Below, one piece after another: positions 41,128-50,596 of a stretch of DNA of 64,000 nt. The position numbers and the translations under genes were made by a program. The notes beneath the pieces were generated by a model. The model was given only the letters and a program-made list of their open reading frames with translations. It was not told where the DNA came from and ran no database searches. Source of the DNA: Flavobacterium sp. (GTDB lineage Bacteria > Bacteroidota > Bacteroidia > Flavobacteriales > Flavobacteriaceae); the NCBI GenBank assembly GCA_016714905.1, contig JADKBW010000006.1, positions 62,001 through 126,000 of the forward strand, read 5' to 3'. The first letter of the stretch is position 1. The number at the start of each line of letters is the position of its first letter.

Positions 41128-42076
41128 AACTTGGATTATTCTTTAGGTTTTCAAGCATAGCAGTAGTCATATTTGTTATATCAAATTGATGTTGCCAGCC
41201 CCAGTCTTTTCTCGCTTCTTTGTCATCAATACTTGCAGGCCAACTGTCGGCAATTTGTTGGCGAAAATCCGGTTTGAAGGTTATTGAAAATTCTGGCAGG
41301 TGCTTTCTTATCTCAGCGGCGATTTCATTGGGCGTAAAACTCATTGCTGCCAAATTATAGGAAGATCGGATCTTAATTTGGTCTTTTTCGGCTTGCATAA
41401 TACGAATCGTGGCTTCGATAGCATCGTCCATATACATCATTGGCATTCTCGTTTCTGAAGAAAGAAAGCACTCGTACTTTCCTTGACTTAATGCTTTATG
41501 GAAAATATCGACTGCGTAATCTGTAGTGCCGCCACCTGGAGCTGTACTCCAACTAATCAATCCCGGGTAACGAATACTTCTTACATCTACGCCAAAAATA
41601 TGGTTGTAATATTCGCACCATCTCTCACCAGCTTGCTTGCTAATTCCATATACTGTAGAAGGTTCCATGATTGTGTACTGTGGCGTATTTTCTTTTGGTG
41701 TTGTTGGTCCAAAAACAGCAATACTAGAAGGCCAAAATATTTTTTGTATTTTTTTTGCTTTGGCTAAATTAAGCACGTGAAATAAAGAATTCATATTCAA
41801 ATCCCACGCAAATGCAGGGTTTTTTTCAGCGGTTGCAGACAATAACGCCGCCATCAAATAAATGTCTGTAATATTATGAACTTCTACCAAATGCTCAATT
41901 TGATTAAAATCGAGTGCATTTACCACCTCAAATGGCCCTGAGTTTACCACTTCATTATTCATTTTTCGGATATCCGAAGCAATGACATTTTCTGTTCCAT
42001 AAATGGCTCGTAACTTAAAGGTTAGTTCCGTTCCGATTTGTCCACAGGCGCCAATAATCAAGATTTTTGTGCTCAT
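41120..42076 (-). CDS. tdh: SDR-type L-threonine 3-dehydrogenase / NAD-dependent epimerase family
   Basis: A 318-residue extended SDR. GACGQIG at residues 8-14 is the NAD site, and YGISK (Tyr-x3-Lys) follows SSIAVFGPTTP. TDIYLMAALLSATAEKNPAFAWDLNMNSLFHVL and RYPGLISWSTAPGGGTTDYAVDIFHKAL (regions about 70-100 and 185-215) match the short-chain threonine dehydrogenases known from Flavobacterium and relatives, not the zinc-dependent enzyme. It would oxidise threonine to 2-amino-3-oxobutyrate in the cytoplasm. It is a single gene, convergent with the NTF2-like gene. Confidence 0.85.
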   Translation of the reverse strand: MSTKILIIGACGQIGTELTFKLRAIYGTENVIASDIRKMNNEVVNSGPFEVVNALDFNQIEHLVEVHNITDIYLMAALLSATAEKNPAFAWDLNMNSLFHVLNLAKAKKIQKIFWPSSIAVFGPTTPKENTPQYTIMEPSTVYGISKQAGERWCEYYNHIFGVDVRSIRYPGLISWSTAPGGGTTDYAVDIFHKALSQGKYECFLSSETRMPMMYMDDAIEATIRIMQAEKDQIKIRSSYNLAAMSFTPNEIAAEIRKHLPEFSITFKPDFRQQIADSWPASIDDKEARKDWGWQHQFDITNMTTAMLENLKNNPSFI

Positions 42077-42177
42077 TTTTCAAAGTTGTTTGCAACGGTA
42101 AAGATAGTATTTTCAAAAAAAGAAACTTCGAGAGATTAGAGATAATTACATTTAACAAAATAAAAATAGCAATAGCA

Positions 42178-42207
42178 TTGGTCATCTTAAGTTTCATTTT
42201 ACCTTTG
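42178..42207 (+). promoter_or_regulatory. Promoter of the lipoprotein-mfd pair
   Basis: TTG (42178-42180), 19 bp, then TACCTTTG (42200-42207): an exact match to the flavobacterial consensus, 25 bp before the ATG at 42233. It probably also drives mfd, whose start is 5 bp after the lipoprotein stop. Confidence 0.7.
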
Positions 42208-42232
42208 TGCCGCACAGCGCTCAATTTATGGT

Positions 42233-42817
42233 ATGAAAAAAAATCTATTCCTTTTTTGTATTTGCTTCTTTTGCCTGATCTCTTGTCAGAATAAAGATGA
42301 GCAACATCTTTTGGAACAACAAAAAGATGCCAAAGCCAGGGCGCTAGTTTTTACTACAATTAGCAATGCATGGCATTTTACAATTCCAACCTTAAGTTCA
42401 AATGCACAATCGATTACTCAAAACTGGAAAGAACTGGAAGATTTTAATTTTGAATTGAGACAAATTCCAAAAAGTACCATTGGCGCTTTTCAAAAGAAAT
42501 CTAAAGATCTCTCTAGAAAAATTTTGGCTTTGAATGGCACAATTCCAGCACCATTTAATAAACCGGAAGTGAAAAGCAGAATTGCAGCCTTAATAACTAA
42601 AATAAATTCGATTAATTTATATCTTAATCTCGATGCTATTCCTGCCAAAAAAATAGTCCTTTTGGTTAACGAGGTCAACAAAGAATATGCTTCTTTGTAT
42701 CGACAATTTGATGAAATTATCAGAAAAAGCGAAATCCCAAAAGAAGAAGGAGAATCAGATATGATTCGAATGCTTGATCCCACAAGAGCGATTCCAAACA
42801 CACCTAATAAACCATAA
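42233..42817 (+). CDS. Putative lipoprotein upstream of mfd
   Basis: 194 residues, starting with a lipoprotein signal (MKKNLFLFCICFFCLISCQN, lipid-carrying Cys at 18). The mature part is mostly helical: WHFTIPTLSSNAQSITQNWKELEDFNFEL, STIGAFQKKSKDLSRKI, AALITKINSINLYL and INKEYASLYRQFDEII-like segments. No family is recognised. It is co-transcribed with mfd (5-bp gap) from the promoter at 42178, but a functional link to repair is not evident. Confidence 0.75.
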   Translation: MKKNLFLFCICFFCLISCQNKDEQHLLEQQKDAKARALVFTTISNAWHFTIPTLSSNAQSITQNWKELEDFNFELRQIPKSTIGAFQKKSKDLSRKILALNGTIPAPFNKPEVKSRIAALITKINSINLYLNLDAIPAKKIVLLVNEVNKEYASLYRQFDEIIRKSEIPKEEGESDMIRMLDPTRAIPNTPNKP

Positions 42818-42822
42818 ATTCT

Positions 42823-45800
42823 TTGAGTATCCTCTCTCTTTTGCAGCTTTACGATTCATCGCCCAAAGTCAAACAAATCGCCGAAAGTTTGAAATTACAA
42901 GGGTTGAAAATTCAATGCAATGGCTTGATTGGATCTTCCTTATCATTTTTGTTGCAATCACTTTTCAAAAATTCTGAACATCCTTTTTTGGTTTTATTGA
43001 ATGACAAAGAAGAGGCAGCCTATTATTTGAACGATTTGGAAAAAATGATTGGCGAAGAAGATGTCTTATTTTATCCTGGCTCTTACAGACGCCCGTATCA
43101 AATTGAAGACACAGACAATGCGAATGTTTTACTGCGCGCAGAAGTGCTAAATCGAATCAACTCGCGCAAAAAACCCGCTGTAATTGTTACGTATCCTGAA
43201 GCACTTTTTGAAAAAGTAGTGACCAAAAAAGATCTCGATAAAAACACCTTGAAGATTAATGAAGGTGATCAAATCTCGATCGAATTTATTAATGAAGTCT
43301 TATTTGAATACGAATTCAAACGCGTTGATTTTATTACAGAACCTGGAGAATTTTCTGTGCGTGGCGGAATCATTGATGTTTTTTCTTTTTCAAACGATCA
43401 TCCGTATCGGATTGAATTCTTTGGGAATGAAGTCGATAGCATTCGAAGTTTCGACGTAGAAACACAACTCTCTATCGAAAAACAAAAAAAGATTGCCATT
43501 ATTCCTAACCTAGAAAACAAATTCTTCCAAGAAAATCGCGAGAGTTTTCTCGAATATATTCCAAAAAACACGATTGTATTTGTTCAAAATACCGCCTTAG
43601 TTTTATCTGTATTAGACAAGCTATTTCTCAAAGCAGAAGATATTTTTAACAATCTAAACGCAACGATCCAGCATGTTGAGCCAAGCAAAATCTTCCTGCA
43701 GCAAAAGGAATTTCTGAGAAAATCACTTGATTTTACCGTAGTGGAACTCAGCCGCAATCCAACTTTTGCAATCACTAAGACTTTTGAATTTCACATTCAA
43801 CCGCAACCGTCATTTAACAAGCAATTTGATTTGTTGCTGAACAATCTCAATGAGCATCATTTTAATGGCTACAAAAACTATTTGTTTTGCTCCAACAACG
43901 CACAAGAAAAGCGTTTTCACGATATTTTTGAATCGCTTGACGAAGCCAACCATGAAAGCATACGCAAGCAATATCACACCGTTGTCTTTCCTTTATACCA
44001 AGGTTTTATCGACGAAGAAAATCAACTAGCTTGCTATACCGATCATCAGATTTTTGAACGCTACCACAAGTTCAATATCAAAAACGGATATGCGAAGAAG
44101 CAAACGATCACACTAAAAGAATTAAATACGCTGACTGTCGGGGATTATGTGACGCACATCGATCACGGCATTGGAAAGTTTGGTGGCTTGCAAAAAATTC
44201 AAGTGGAAGGAAAAACGCAAGAGGCTATCAAATTGGTCTATGCCGACAATGATATTGTATATGTCAGCATTCATTCTTTGCACAAAATTTCTAAATATAA
44301 TGGCAAAGATGGTGCGCCGCCGAAAATATACAAGCTCGGATCGAATGCGTGGAAAGTTCTAAAACAGAAAACCAAAGCGCGCGTCAAGCATATTGCGTTC
44401 AATTTGATTCAATTGTATGCGAAACGTCGCTTAGAAAAAGGTTTTCGCTATGCGCCGGATAGTTATTTACAGGCGGAGTTAGAAAGTTCGTTTATCTATG
44501 AAGACACGCCAGATCAAACCAAGTCAACTCTCGAAGTCAAAGCTGATATGGAAAGTGATCGCCCAATGGATCGTTTGGTTTGTGGCGACGTTGGATTTGG
44601 AAAAACGGAAGTTGCTATTCGCGCTGCATTCAAAGCGGTCGACAATGGCAAACAGGTGGCAGTTCTTGTACCCACTACGATTCTCGCCTATCAACATTAT
44701 CGCACTTTTACCGAACGATTGAAAGAAATGCCAGTTTCTGTGGGCTATCTCAACCGTTTTAGAACCGCGAAACAAAAGACAGAAACGCTCAAAGATTTGG
44801 CCGATGGAAAACTAGATATTGTTATCGGCACGCATCAATTGGTGAATAAAAATGTGATCTTCAAAGATTTAGGTTTATTAATTGTAGATGAAGAACAAAA
44901 ATTTGGAGTCAACGTAAAAGACAAACTGAAGACTATTGCTGCCAATGTTGATACACTGACATTAACCGCAACTCCAATTCCGAGAACGTTGCAATTCTCG
45001 TTGATGGCCGCTAGAGATTTGTCTGTCATTACCACGCCGCCGCCCAATCGTTATCCGATTGACAGTCAAGTCGTTACTTTTAGCGAAGAATTAATTCGTG
45101 ATGCTATTTCGTATGAAATTCAAAGAAATGGTCAAGTGTTCTTTATCAATAATCGAATTGAAAACATCAAGGAATTCGCTGGAATGATTCAACGGTTGGT
45201 TCCCGATGCCCGTGTTGGCGTGGGTCATGGTCAAATGGAAGGCAGCAAACTAGAGGAATTGATGTTAGCTTTTATGAATGGCGAATTTGATGTTTTGGTT
45301 TCGACAACGATAATCGAAAGTGGTTTGGATGTGCCGAATGCCAATACGATTTTCATCAATAACGCCAATAATTTCGGATTGTCGGATTTGCATCAAATGC
45401 GCGGTCGCGTTGGGCGAAGTAATAAGAAGGCGTTTTGCTATTTTATTTGTCCACCGTATTCGATGATGACCGAAGATGCTAGAAAGAGAATTCAAGCTTT
45501 AGAACAATATAGTGAACTCGGAAGCGGTTTCAACATTGCGATGAAAGATCTCGAAATTCGCGGTGCAGGCGATTTATTGGGTGGCGAGCAAAGTGGTTTT
45601 ATTAATGAAATTGGCTTTGAAACCTATCAAAAAATCATGAACGAGGCGATTGAAGAATTGAAAGAAAATGAATTCAAAGACTTGTATGATTCGGAAGATC
45701 AACCTGAAAAAGAATACGTAAAAGATTTGCAAATCGACACGGACTTTGAATTATTGTTCCCAGACAAGTACATCAACAACATATCCGAAAGACTGAATTT

Positions 45801-46182
45801 ATATAACGAGTTGAGTTTAGTGAAAACCGACGAGGAACTCAAAGCCTATGAAATCAAACTAATTGACCGATTTGGCGCATTGCCGAAACCCGCGATTTCA
45901 TTGTTGAGCAGCATTAAAATCAAATGGATTGCCTCACAAATCGGGATTGAAAAACTGGTAATGAAACAAGGCAAAATGATTGGCTATTTTGTATCTGATC
46001 AGCAAAGCGACTATTATACTTCGCCGCAATTTCAGAAAGTATTACAGTTTGTGCAACAGCAATCGCAATTGTGTCGCATGAAAGAAAAACAAACCCCAAA
46101 CGGTTTGCGCCTTTTGGTGACCTTTGAAAACGTAAAATCTATTCGACGTGCCTTAGAGCTAATTGAATTGATGGGAAAATAA
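42823..46182 (+). CDS. mfd: Transcription-repair coupling factor
   Basis: Removes RNA polymerase stalled at DNA lesions and recruits UvrA. 1,119 residues, complete, near the usual length. In order: the N-terminal UvrB-like region (LLQLYDSSPKVKQIAE, YPGSYRRPYQIEDTDNANVLLRAE), the polymerase-interacting CarD-like domain (VGDYVTHIDHGIGKFGG, about 440-455), Walker A GDVGFGKTE (about 588), DEEQ box (about 687), TLTATPIPRTL, the TRG region (TTIIESGLDVPNANT, HQMRGRVGRS) and the C-terminal TRCF domain. No ATG precedes this region in frame, so the start is the TTG at 42823. The stop abuts the convergent hydrolase gene. Confidence 0.97.
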   Translation: MSILSLLQLYDSSPKVKQIAESLKLQGLKIQCNGLIGSSLSFLLQSLFKNSEHPFLVLLNDKEEAAYYLNDLEKMIGEEDVLFYPGSYRRPYQIEDTDNANVLLRAEVLNRINSRKKPAVIVTYPEALFEKVVTKKDLDKNTLKINEGDQISIEFINEVLFEYEFKRVDFITEPGEFSVRGGIIDVFSFSNDHPYRIEFFGNEVDSIRSFDVETQLSIEKQKKIAIIPNLENKFFQENRESFLEYIPKNTIVFVQNTALVLSVLDKLFLKAEDIFNNLNATIQHVEPSKIFLQQKEFLRKSLDFTVVELSRNPTFAITKTFEFHIQPQPSFNKQFDLLLNNLNEHHFNGYKNYLFCSNNAQEKRFHDIFESLDEANHESIRKQYHTVVFPLYQGFIDEENQLACYTDHQIFERYHKFNIKNGYAKKQTITLKELNTLTVGDYVTHIDHGIGKFGGLQKIQVEGKTQEAIKLVYADNDIVYVSIHSLHKISKYNGKDGAPPKIYKLGSNAWKVLKQKTKARVKHIAFNLIQLYAKRRLEKGFRYAPDSYLQAELESSFIYEDTPDQTKSTLEVKADMESDRPMDRLVCGDVGFGKTEVAIRAAFKAVDNGKQVAVLVPTTILAYQHYRTFTERLKEMPVSVGYLNRFRTAKQKTETLKDLADGKLDIVIGTHQLVNKNVIFKDLGLLIVDEEQKFGVNVKDKLKTIAANVDTLTLTATPIPRTLQFSLMAARDLSVITTPPPNRYPIDSQVVTFSEELIRDAISYEIQRNGQVFFINNRIENIKEFAGMIQRLVPDARVGVGHGQMEGSKLEELMLAFMNGEFDVLVSTTIIESGLDVPNANTIFINNANNFGLSDLHQMRGRVGRSNKKAFCYFICPPYSMMTEDARKRIQALEQYSELGSGFNIAMKDLEIRGAGDLLGGEQSGFINEIGFETYQKIMNEAIEELKENEFKDLYDSEDQPEKEYVKDLQIDTDFELLFPDKYINNISERLNLYNELSLVKTDEELKAYEIKLIDRFGALPKPAISLLSSIKIKWIASQIGIEKLVMKQGKMIGYFVSDQQSDYYTSPQFQKVLQFVQQQSQLCRMKEKQTPNGLRLLVTFENVKSIRRALELIELMGK

Positions 46183-46866
46183 CTAGGTGAAAAACCTTTT
46201 GATTTGAACGGAAAGGGCAACGAGGTCAATACGGTCGATTGGATGCGTTGTATTCGGCATAACTAGTAATTGTGCAGCAGGTATTAGACGATATACTGCT
46301 ATTGTTTCTTCAAGGCAGACCATTGCGTCTTTATCACCCACTGCTAACAAAACGGGAATTGTAATATTTCTGAAATCGTTTTCTTTTAGAGCAGGATTAT
46401 GTCCCAAACCCAGCATTAACGTTGCCGTAGCGTTCATCAATTTTTCCCATGAATCACCGTGTAATTGTTCTAAAGTCGTCGCATATTTCGGAACTTTCTC
46501 CTTGATTAATGATGGATTCAAAAGTTTTGTTTCTTTCGTCGCACTTTCGTTTGTCCATTCAAATTTGGTTGCTAAAGTAAATACACTTTCAACACGATTT
46601 GGAAAGTATTGGGCTAAGTATAAAGCAACATAACCGCCCATGCTGTAACCGAAAATCGCTGTCGAATCTATATTTTTCTGATCTAAGAACTGAAGTACTT
46701 CATTCGCAAAGTGGCTTATTGAAAATTCGTTTTCAATGATTTGATGATTTCCATGCCCATTGAAATTTATGGAATAAACATCATAATCACCCGAAAGTAC
46801 TTTAGTCAATTCAATAAAATTTTCTTTAGAACCAAGGGCTCCGTGTAATAAAAGCAACTTTTTCAT
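46183..46866 (-). CDS. Alpha/beta hydrolase
   Basis: A 227-residue cytoplasmic protein. LLHGALGSKENF is the oxyanion-hole loop, FGYSMGGYVAL holds the nucleophile Ser, LLAVGDKDAMV carries the Asp region and PNTTHPIDRID contains the catalytic His. The small size and sequence resemble carboxylesterase/MenH-like hydrolases; the substrate is unknown. It converges on mfd with no gap (stops at 46182 and 46183). Confidence 0.88.
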   Translation of the reverse strand: MKKLLLLHGALGSKENFIELTKVLSGDYDVYSINFNGHGNHQIIENEFSISHFANEVLQFLDQKNIDSTAIFGYSMGGYVALYLAQYFPNRVESVFTLATKFEWTNESATKETKLLNPSLIKEKVPKYATTLEQLHGDSWEKLMNATATLMLGLGHNPALKENDFRNITIPVLLAVGDKDAMVCLEETIAVYRLIPAAQLLVMPNTTHPIDRIDLVALSVQIKRFFT

Positions 46867-46890
46867 GAATACAATTTTGAATTACGAATA

Positions 46891-46920
46891 TAAAAAAACC
46901 ACTCGGTTTAGGAGTGGCTT
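46891..46920 (-). terminator. Terminator of the secreted metalloprotease gene
   Basis: The stem CCACTC (46899-46904) pairs with GAGTGG (46912-46917), followed on the minus strand by a T7 run (46898-46892). It lies 20 bp after the stop at 46940. Confidence 0.75.
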
Positions 46921-46939
46921 TTTAATGTATTGACGACAA

Positions 46940-49120
46940 TTAGTTCATCTTCAATATTTTGAAATTAACTTCTCTGTCGTTGAATTTTAATTTGAAGAAA
47001 TAAGTCCCATTAGCAAAGGAACTCAAATCGACCTTGGCGTCTAAAGCATTTGTTTTCTTTTGAAATAAAAGACGTCCTTCCACATTATAAACATTGACCT
47101 CTGCTATGTTGGTTTTGGAAGTTATATTCACCATTCCGTTTGTTGGATTTGGAGAATAAGTAAAATCGATATTGGGTTCAAACGCAGCATTCCCTAAATT
47201 ATTTTCGCAAACAATATTGGCAACATATCCAGGAGCTACGACTCCACCATCAGAATAAAACTTTATTGTCAATGAACCGTCCAAAGCAGAAGAAACAAAT
47301 GGCCCTGGAATATTACTTCCAGTAAATCCACCGCCGCTTAAATCGGTAGCACTGGTTGAATTTCCATCATACACATATAAATAATCGTAATCCAATTCTA
47401 AATCAAAAGCCGTGAAAGTCAGTGCGATTTTTTTGTTTGGTAAATTTGGAATAATCGTTCTTACATAAGTCTCATAGTCGGTATAATCACCTGAAGGTCC
47501 TCCAGTATCTGAAATCTCCAATCCACTACAATAGTTGGTACCCGTTACGATTAGCGTTTGCTCATTTGGCGCAATTAGTCCAAAACTACAGTTAGGACGA
47601 ACTCGTGCTACATAATAGGTGTTCGGCAATAAGTTCGTTGCTGTGTAGCTATTCGTATTAACAGAGATCCAATTATCGTTCGAACTTGTAAATGGCGTTA
47701 CGGCTACAAGCCATGAAGTAGCACCACCAAGATCCGTCCACGAAATTGTCGCTGAAGTAGGCGTTGTTGAGGTATTACTAATATTTGCCACGGTATTGAT
47801 ACAAGTATTAATACAATCTGTACTTAAGCAAGTTCCGGCATTTACGATACTTAATATCCTTGCCGTCGGTTGTGGGCCGAAGCCATTGGCAAGATTAATA
47901 CCAACCCCATCTACTAAGTGGCAATAACTCATAATGGTTCCCTGTACTGACTCATCTGGAATTGGACCTTCTGCGCAATCTCCCTCCGTATATCCTTGCG
48001 ATTGTCCACAACCATCAATGGCGGTATTGTTGCCATTCCAATGACAACCATGCGTGTGTGGCGAGCCTAATAAATGACCAAATTCGTGCGTAATTACCAT
48101 GATGGTCCATGAAAAAGTAGGCACAGTTTCAAAACTAAAGCTAACATCGGAATAACTAAAATTATTTTGACCACAAATTCCGTCTATCCCGACGGCAACT
48201 CCACCTAATCCGCCCGAATCAAGTCCAACTAACTGTCCTAAATCGCCGTCAAAAACGGGGCGCACTTCATTGAATTTGTATAAATAATCCGACGATGAAT
48301 CTCCAATCCCGTCATAAGGATCGGGTGTAGTCCAAATGTACAATGACTTCAAAGAAGTTGTAATTCCGTCATTGGTATAAATCGTTTGTACATTATTAAA
48401 GACAGAAGTCATCCAATTGGTTGTCGTGGTTGTATTGCTGTTGTTAGCTTGATACAAATCGAAATCCATTTCAAAATACATGGTCACACATTTTACACTA
48501 GAAGGTGTTGCGTTACTTCTGTAATCTGTTGGCGTCGTTTCCGGAATGGACTTGACCTTACAATCAAGATCGTTTTTTGCTTTAAGATTTTTGTCTGAAT
48601 AGACAATATAATCTGAAGTGTTATTGGTTTTGTCTAATTTCGCTACCACCAAATTATGTAGCGTTCTGCTGGAAATAACGGCATTAAATTCTCCTTTAAA
48701 AAAGTTGAATGATACGAGTGAATTTGAATCTCCTTTTACGATTCCTCTGTAGTAAACGCCCTTTTCATAGGATATCGATTTTGCTTTATCAGTATCGATA
48801 TGAAATCCTTCTGCAAACAAATCTACTCTATATAACTGAGTCGAAATGATTGCTCCTTGATATGGAATTCCCACCTCAATAAAGTTCTCTTGATTTGCGA
48901 AAATAGTAGCGATGGCTGTCTGATTTAATTTTGCAAATGTTCCTTGAGTAACTGCCTTATCAGTTCTAGAATTCTGAATTTCATTGCTCTCATTTAATAC
49001 GTTATACTTCGTAAAAGTTGTATTTTGTGCTACTAATTCATTCACTTTTTGGGCAACATTCTTTTGAGCAAAAGCCCCAAAATTGACAAATAATACGGTG
49101 ATTAAGATGATTTTTTTCAT
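46940..49120 (-). CDS. Secreted reprolysin-like metalloprotease with T9SS type A domain
   Basis: Starts at the ATG at 49120 (MKKIILITVLFVNFGAFAQ signal peptide); an upstream TTG adds only five residues. About 726 residues. A propeptide (about 20-190) is followed by the zinc peptidase domain: THEFGHLLGSPHTH (HExxHxxGxxH, about 343-356) and the Met-turn TIMSYCH. Then come a fibronectin III domain (SATISWTDLGGATSWLV, YVARVRPNCSFG), a CUB domain (YDYLYVYDGNS, GSLTIKFYSDGG) and a T9SS type A sorting domain (FTYSPNPTNGMVNI, VYNVEGRLLFQKK, NFKILKMN). It is secreted through the type IX system and probably degrades proteins outside the cell. Confidence 0.92.
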   Translation of the reverse strand: MKKIILITVLFVNFGAFAQKNVAQKVNELVAQNTTFTKYNVLNESNEIQNSRTDKAVTQGTFAKLNQTAIATIFANQENFIEVGIPYQGAIISTQLYRVDLFAEGFHIDTDKAKSISYEKGVYYRGIVKGDSNSLVSFNFFKGEFNAVISSRTLHNLVVAKLDKTNNTSDYIVYSDKNLKAKNDLDCKVKSIPETTPTDYRSNATPSSVKCVTMYFEMDFDLYQANNSNTTTTTNWMTSVFNNVQTIYTNDGITTSLKSLYIWTTPDPYDGIGDSSSDYLYKFNEVRPVFDGDLGQLVGLDSGGLGGVAVGIDGICGQNNFSYSDVSFSFETVPTFSWTIMVITHEFGHLLGSPHTHGCHWNGNNTAIDGCGQSQGYTEGDCAEGPIPDESVQGTIMSYCHLVDGVGINLANGFGPQPTARILSIVNAGTCLSTDCINTCINTVANISNTSTTPTSATISWTDLGGATSWLVAVTPFTSSNDNWISVNTNSYTATNLLPNTYYVARVRPNCSFGLIAPNEQTLIVTGTNYCSGLEISDTGGPSGDYTDYETYVRTIIPNLPNKKIALTFTAFDLELDYDYLYVYDGNSTSATDLSGGGFTGSNIPGPFVSSALDGSLTIKFYSDGGVVAPGYVANIVCENNLGNAAFEPNIDFTYSPNPTNGMVNITSKTNIAEVNVYNVEGRLLFQKKTNALDAKVDLSSFANGTYFFKLKFNDREVNFKILKMN

Positions 49121-49143
49121 GTTGTTTTTTTGCAATTTTTATT

Positions 49144-49151
49144 CAAATATA
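49144..49151 (-). promoter_or_regulatory. Candidate -7 box of the metalloprotease gene
   Basis: TATATTTG on the minus strand, 24 bp before the ATG at 49120. No TTG lies at the proper distance upstream. Confidence 0.4.
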
Positions 49152-49196
49152 ATTAAATTATCTACTTCTTTTTAGAACAGTTGTTAAAGTGTAATT

Positions 49197-49556
49197 CTAG
49201 AAGTGAAGAAACGCATCTTCTAAATGTTCGATAATGAACTCGTTACCGTTCTTCTGAATGGCTATGATATCAAAACGCACAGAGACGTCCAAATCATTTT
49301 GGGTTACATACTCGTTGACTGCTTTTACCAATAATTGTATTTTTTTGGGCTTTACGAAATCTTGAGGCAATCCAAAATCAATATTTGAACGGGTTTTTAC
49401 CTCAACAATGGCGAGTACCTCTTCTTTCTGCGCAATGACATCAATTTCTGCTTTTTGAAATGTCCAATTGGTTTCTAGAATTTCGTAACCGTTTTTTTGA
49501 AGAAAATCTACCGCTAGTTCCTCGCCTTGTTTACCAAGTTCGTTGTGTTCCGCCAT
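49197..49556 (-). CDS. YraN/UPF0102 family nuclease-like protein
   Basis: 119 residues, complete. ELGKQGEELAVDFLQKNGYEILETNW is the typical start, followed by the PD-(D/E)XK-like core AEIDVIAQKEEVLAIVEVKTRSN with Glu, Asp and the ExK motif, and by VRFDIIAI. The family resembles Holliday-junction resolvases, but its cellular role is unsettled. It lies 40 bp after the LD-carboxypeptidase gene on the same strand and may share its transcript. Confidence 0.93.
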   Translation of the reverse strand: MAEHNELGKQGEELAVDFLQKNGYEILETNWTFQKAEIDVIAQKEEVLAIVEVKTRSNIDFGLPQDFVKPKKIQLLVKAVNEYVTQNDLDVSVRFDIIAIQKNGNEFIIEHLEDAFLHF

Positions 49557-49596
49557 TTTTTAGATTATAAGATTTTAGGAATACAAGATTTGTAGA

Positions 49597-50571
49597 TTAT
49601 TCGAACTTGACAACACTTCCATTTTTATTAACATCAATCGAAACGACTTTCCCCAATATTAAGGTGCGATTGTCTTTGATATGGCCGGCTGGAAAATTAT
49701 AAATGATTGGGAATTTATAATCTTTCAGCACATCTTGTATGATTTGTAGCGCATCTTTTCCCCAAGGGATTTCATTGTCGTTCATACTACTCATCCCACC
49801 AACAATGACGGCTTTTACCCCATCGAAGTAACCATTGCGTTTGAGATTCATCATCATGCGATCGATATGGTATAAGTATTCATCGAGGTCTTCAATAAAA
49901 AGAATTTTTCCTTTATAATCGACTTCAGATTTAGAACCCATAATACTGTACAAAACCGATAAGTTGCCACCGACGATTTCGCCTTTTGCAGTACCATTGA
50001 CGTTATATTCGTGGGATGGAATCGTATAAGATAATTTTTCTCCAAACAAGGCTTTTCGGAAAGATGCCAACACTTCTGGATTGGCAGTTCCGGCATTCAG
50101 CGCCATAAAGGAATGTATGGTTTCGATTCCCATATTATTGATGTGGCTGTGCAACACGGTCATGTCGCTAAAACCGCAAACCCATTTTGGTTTTTTCTTG
50201 AAGTTCGTAAAATCGATGCGATCAATAATTCGCACGGTTCCGTAACCGCCTTTAGCCGCCCAAATCGCCTTGATTTTGGGATTGTCTAGCATTTCCTGAA
50301 AATCGGTAGCGCGCAACCAATCCGGACCGGCGAGTTGATTTTCTTCTTTGCCGATGGTTTTTCCAATCACCACGTGCAATCCCCAACTTTCGAGCAATTT
50401 GATTGCTGGTTGCAAAGAAGCTAGATCTGCTTTTCTGGCGGTGGCAAGAATTCCGATAGTATCGCCTTTTTGTAAAAATTCGGGTGTGATCATTTTGCGT
50501 TGTGCTATTGAGGTTTGAAAAAGGAAAAGTCCAAATACTAATGCCAAGTAAAAAGTGATTGAATTTTTCAT
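49597..50571 (-). CDS. LD-carboxypeptidase (peptidase S66)
   Basis: Starts at the ATG at 50571, which gives the signal peptide MKNSITFYLALVFGLFLFQTS; upstream codons lie in intergenic simple repeat. About 324 residues. LQKGDTIGILATARK is the family opening, WAAKGGYGTVRIIDRIDF and VCGFSDMTVLHSHI carry the nucleophile Ser, and NFPAGHIKDNRTLILG has the catalytic His; GGNLSVLYSIMGSK and LFIEDLDEYLYHIDRMMMNL are further hallmarks. It trims the terminal D-alanine from tetrapeptides in peptidoglycan recycling; the signal peptide suggests a periplasmic form. Confidence 0.9.
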   Translation of the reverse strand: MKNSITFYLALVFGLFLFQTSIAQRKMITPEFLQKGDTIGILATARKADLASLQPAIKLLESWGLHVVIGKTIGKEENQLAGPDWLRATDFQEMLDNPKIKAIWAAKGGYGTVRIIDRIDFTNFKKKPKWVCGFSDMTVLHSHINNMGIETIHSFMALNAGTANPEVLASFRKALFGEKLSYTIPSHEYNVNGTAKGEIVGGNLSVLYSIMGSKSEVDYKGKILFIEDLDEYLYHIDRMMMNLKRNGYFDGVKAVIVGGMSSMNDNEIPWGKDALQIIQDVLKDYKFPIIYNFPAGHIKDNRTLILGKVVSIDVNKNGSVVKFE

Positions 50572-50596
50572 AGATAAAATGTTGAAACAAATATAA

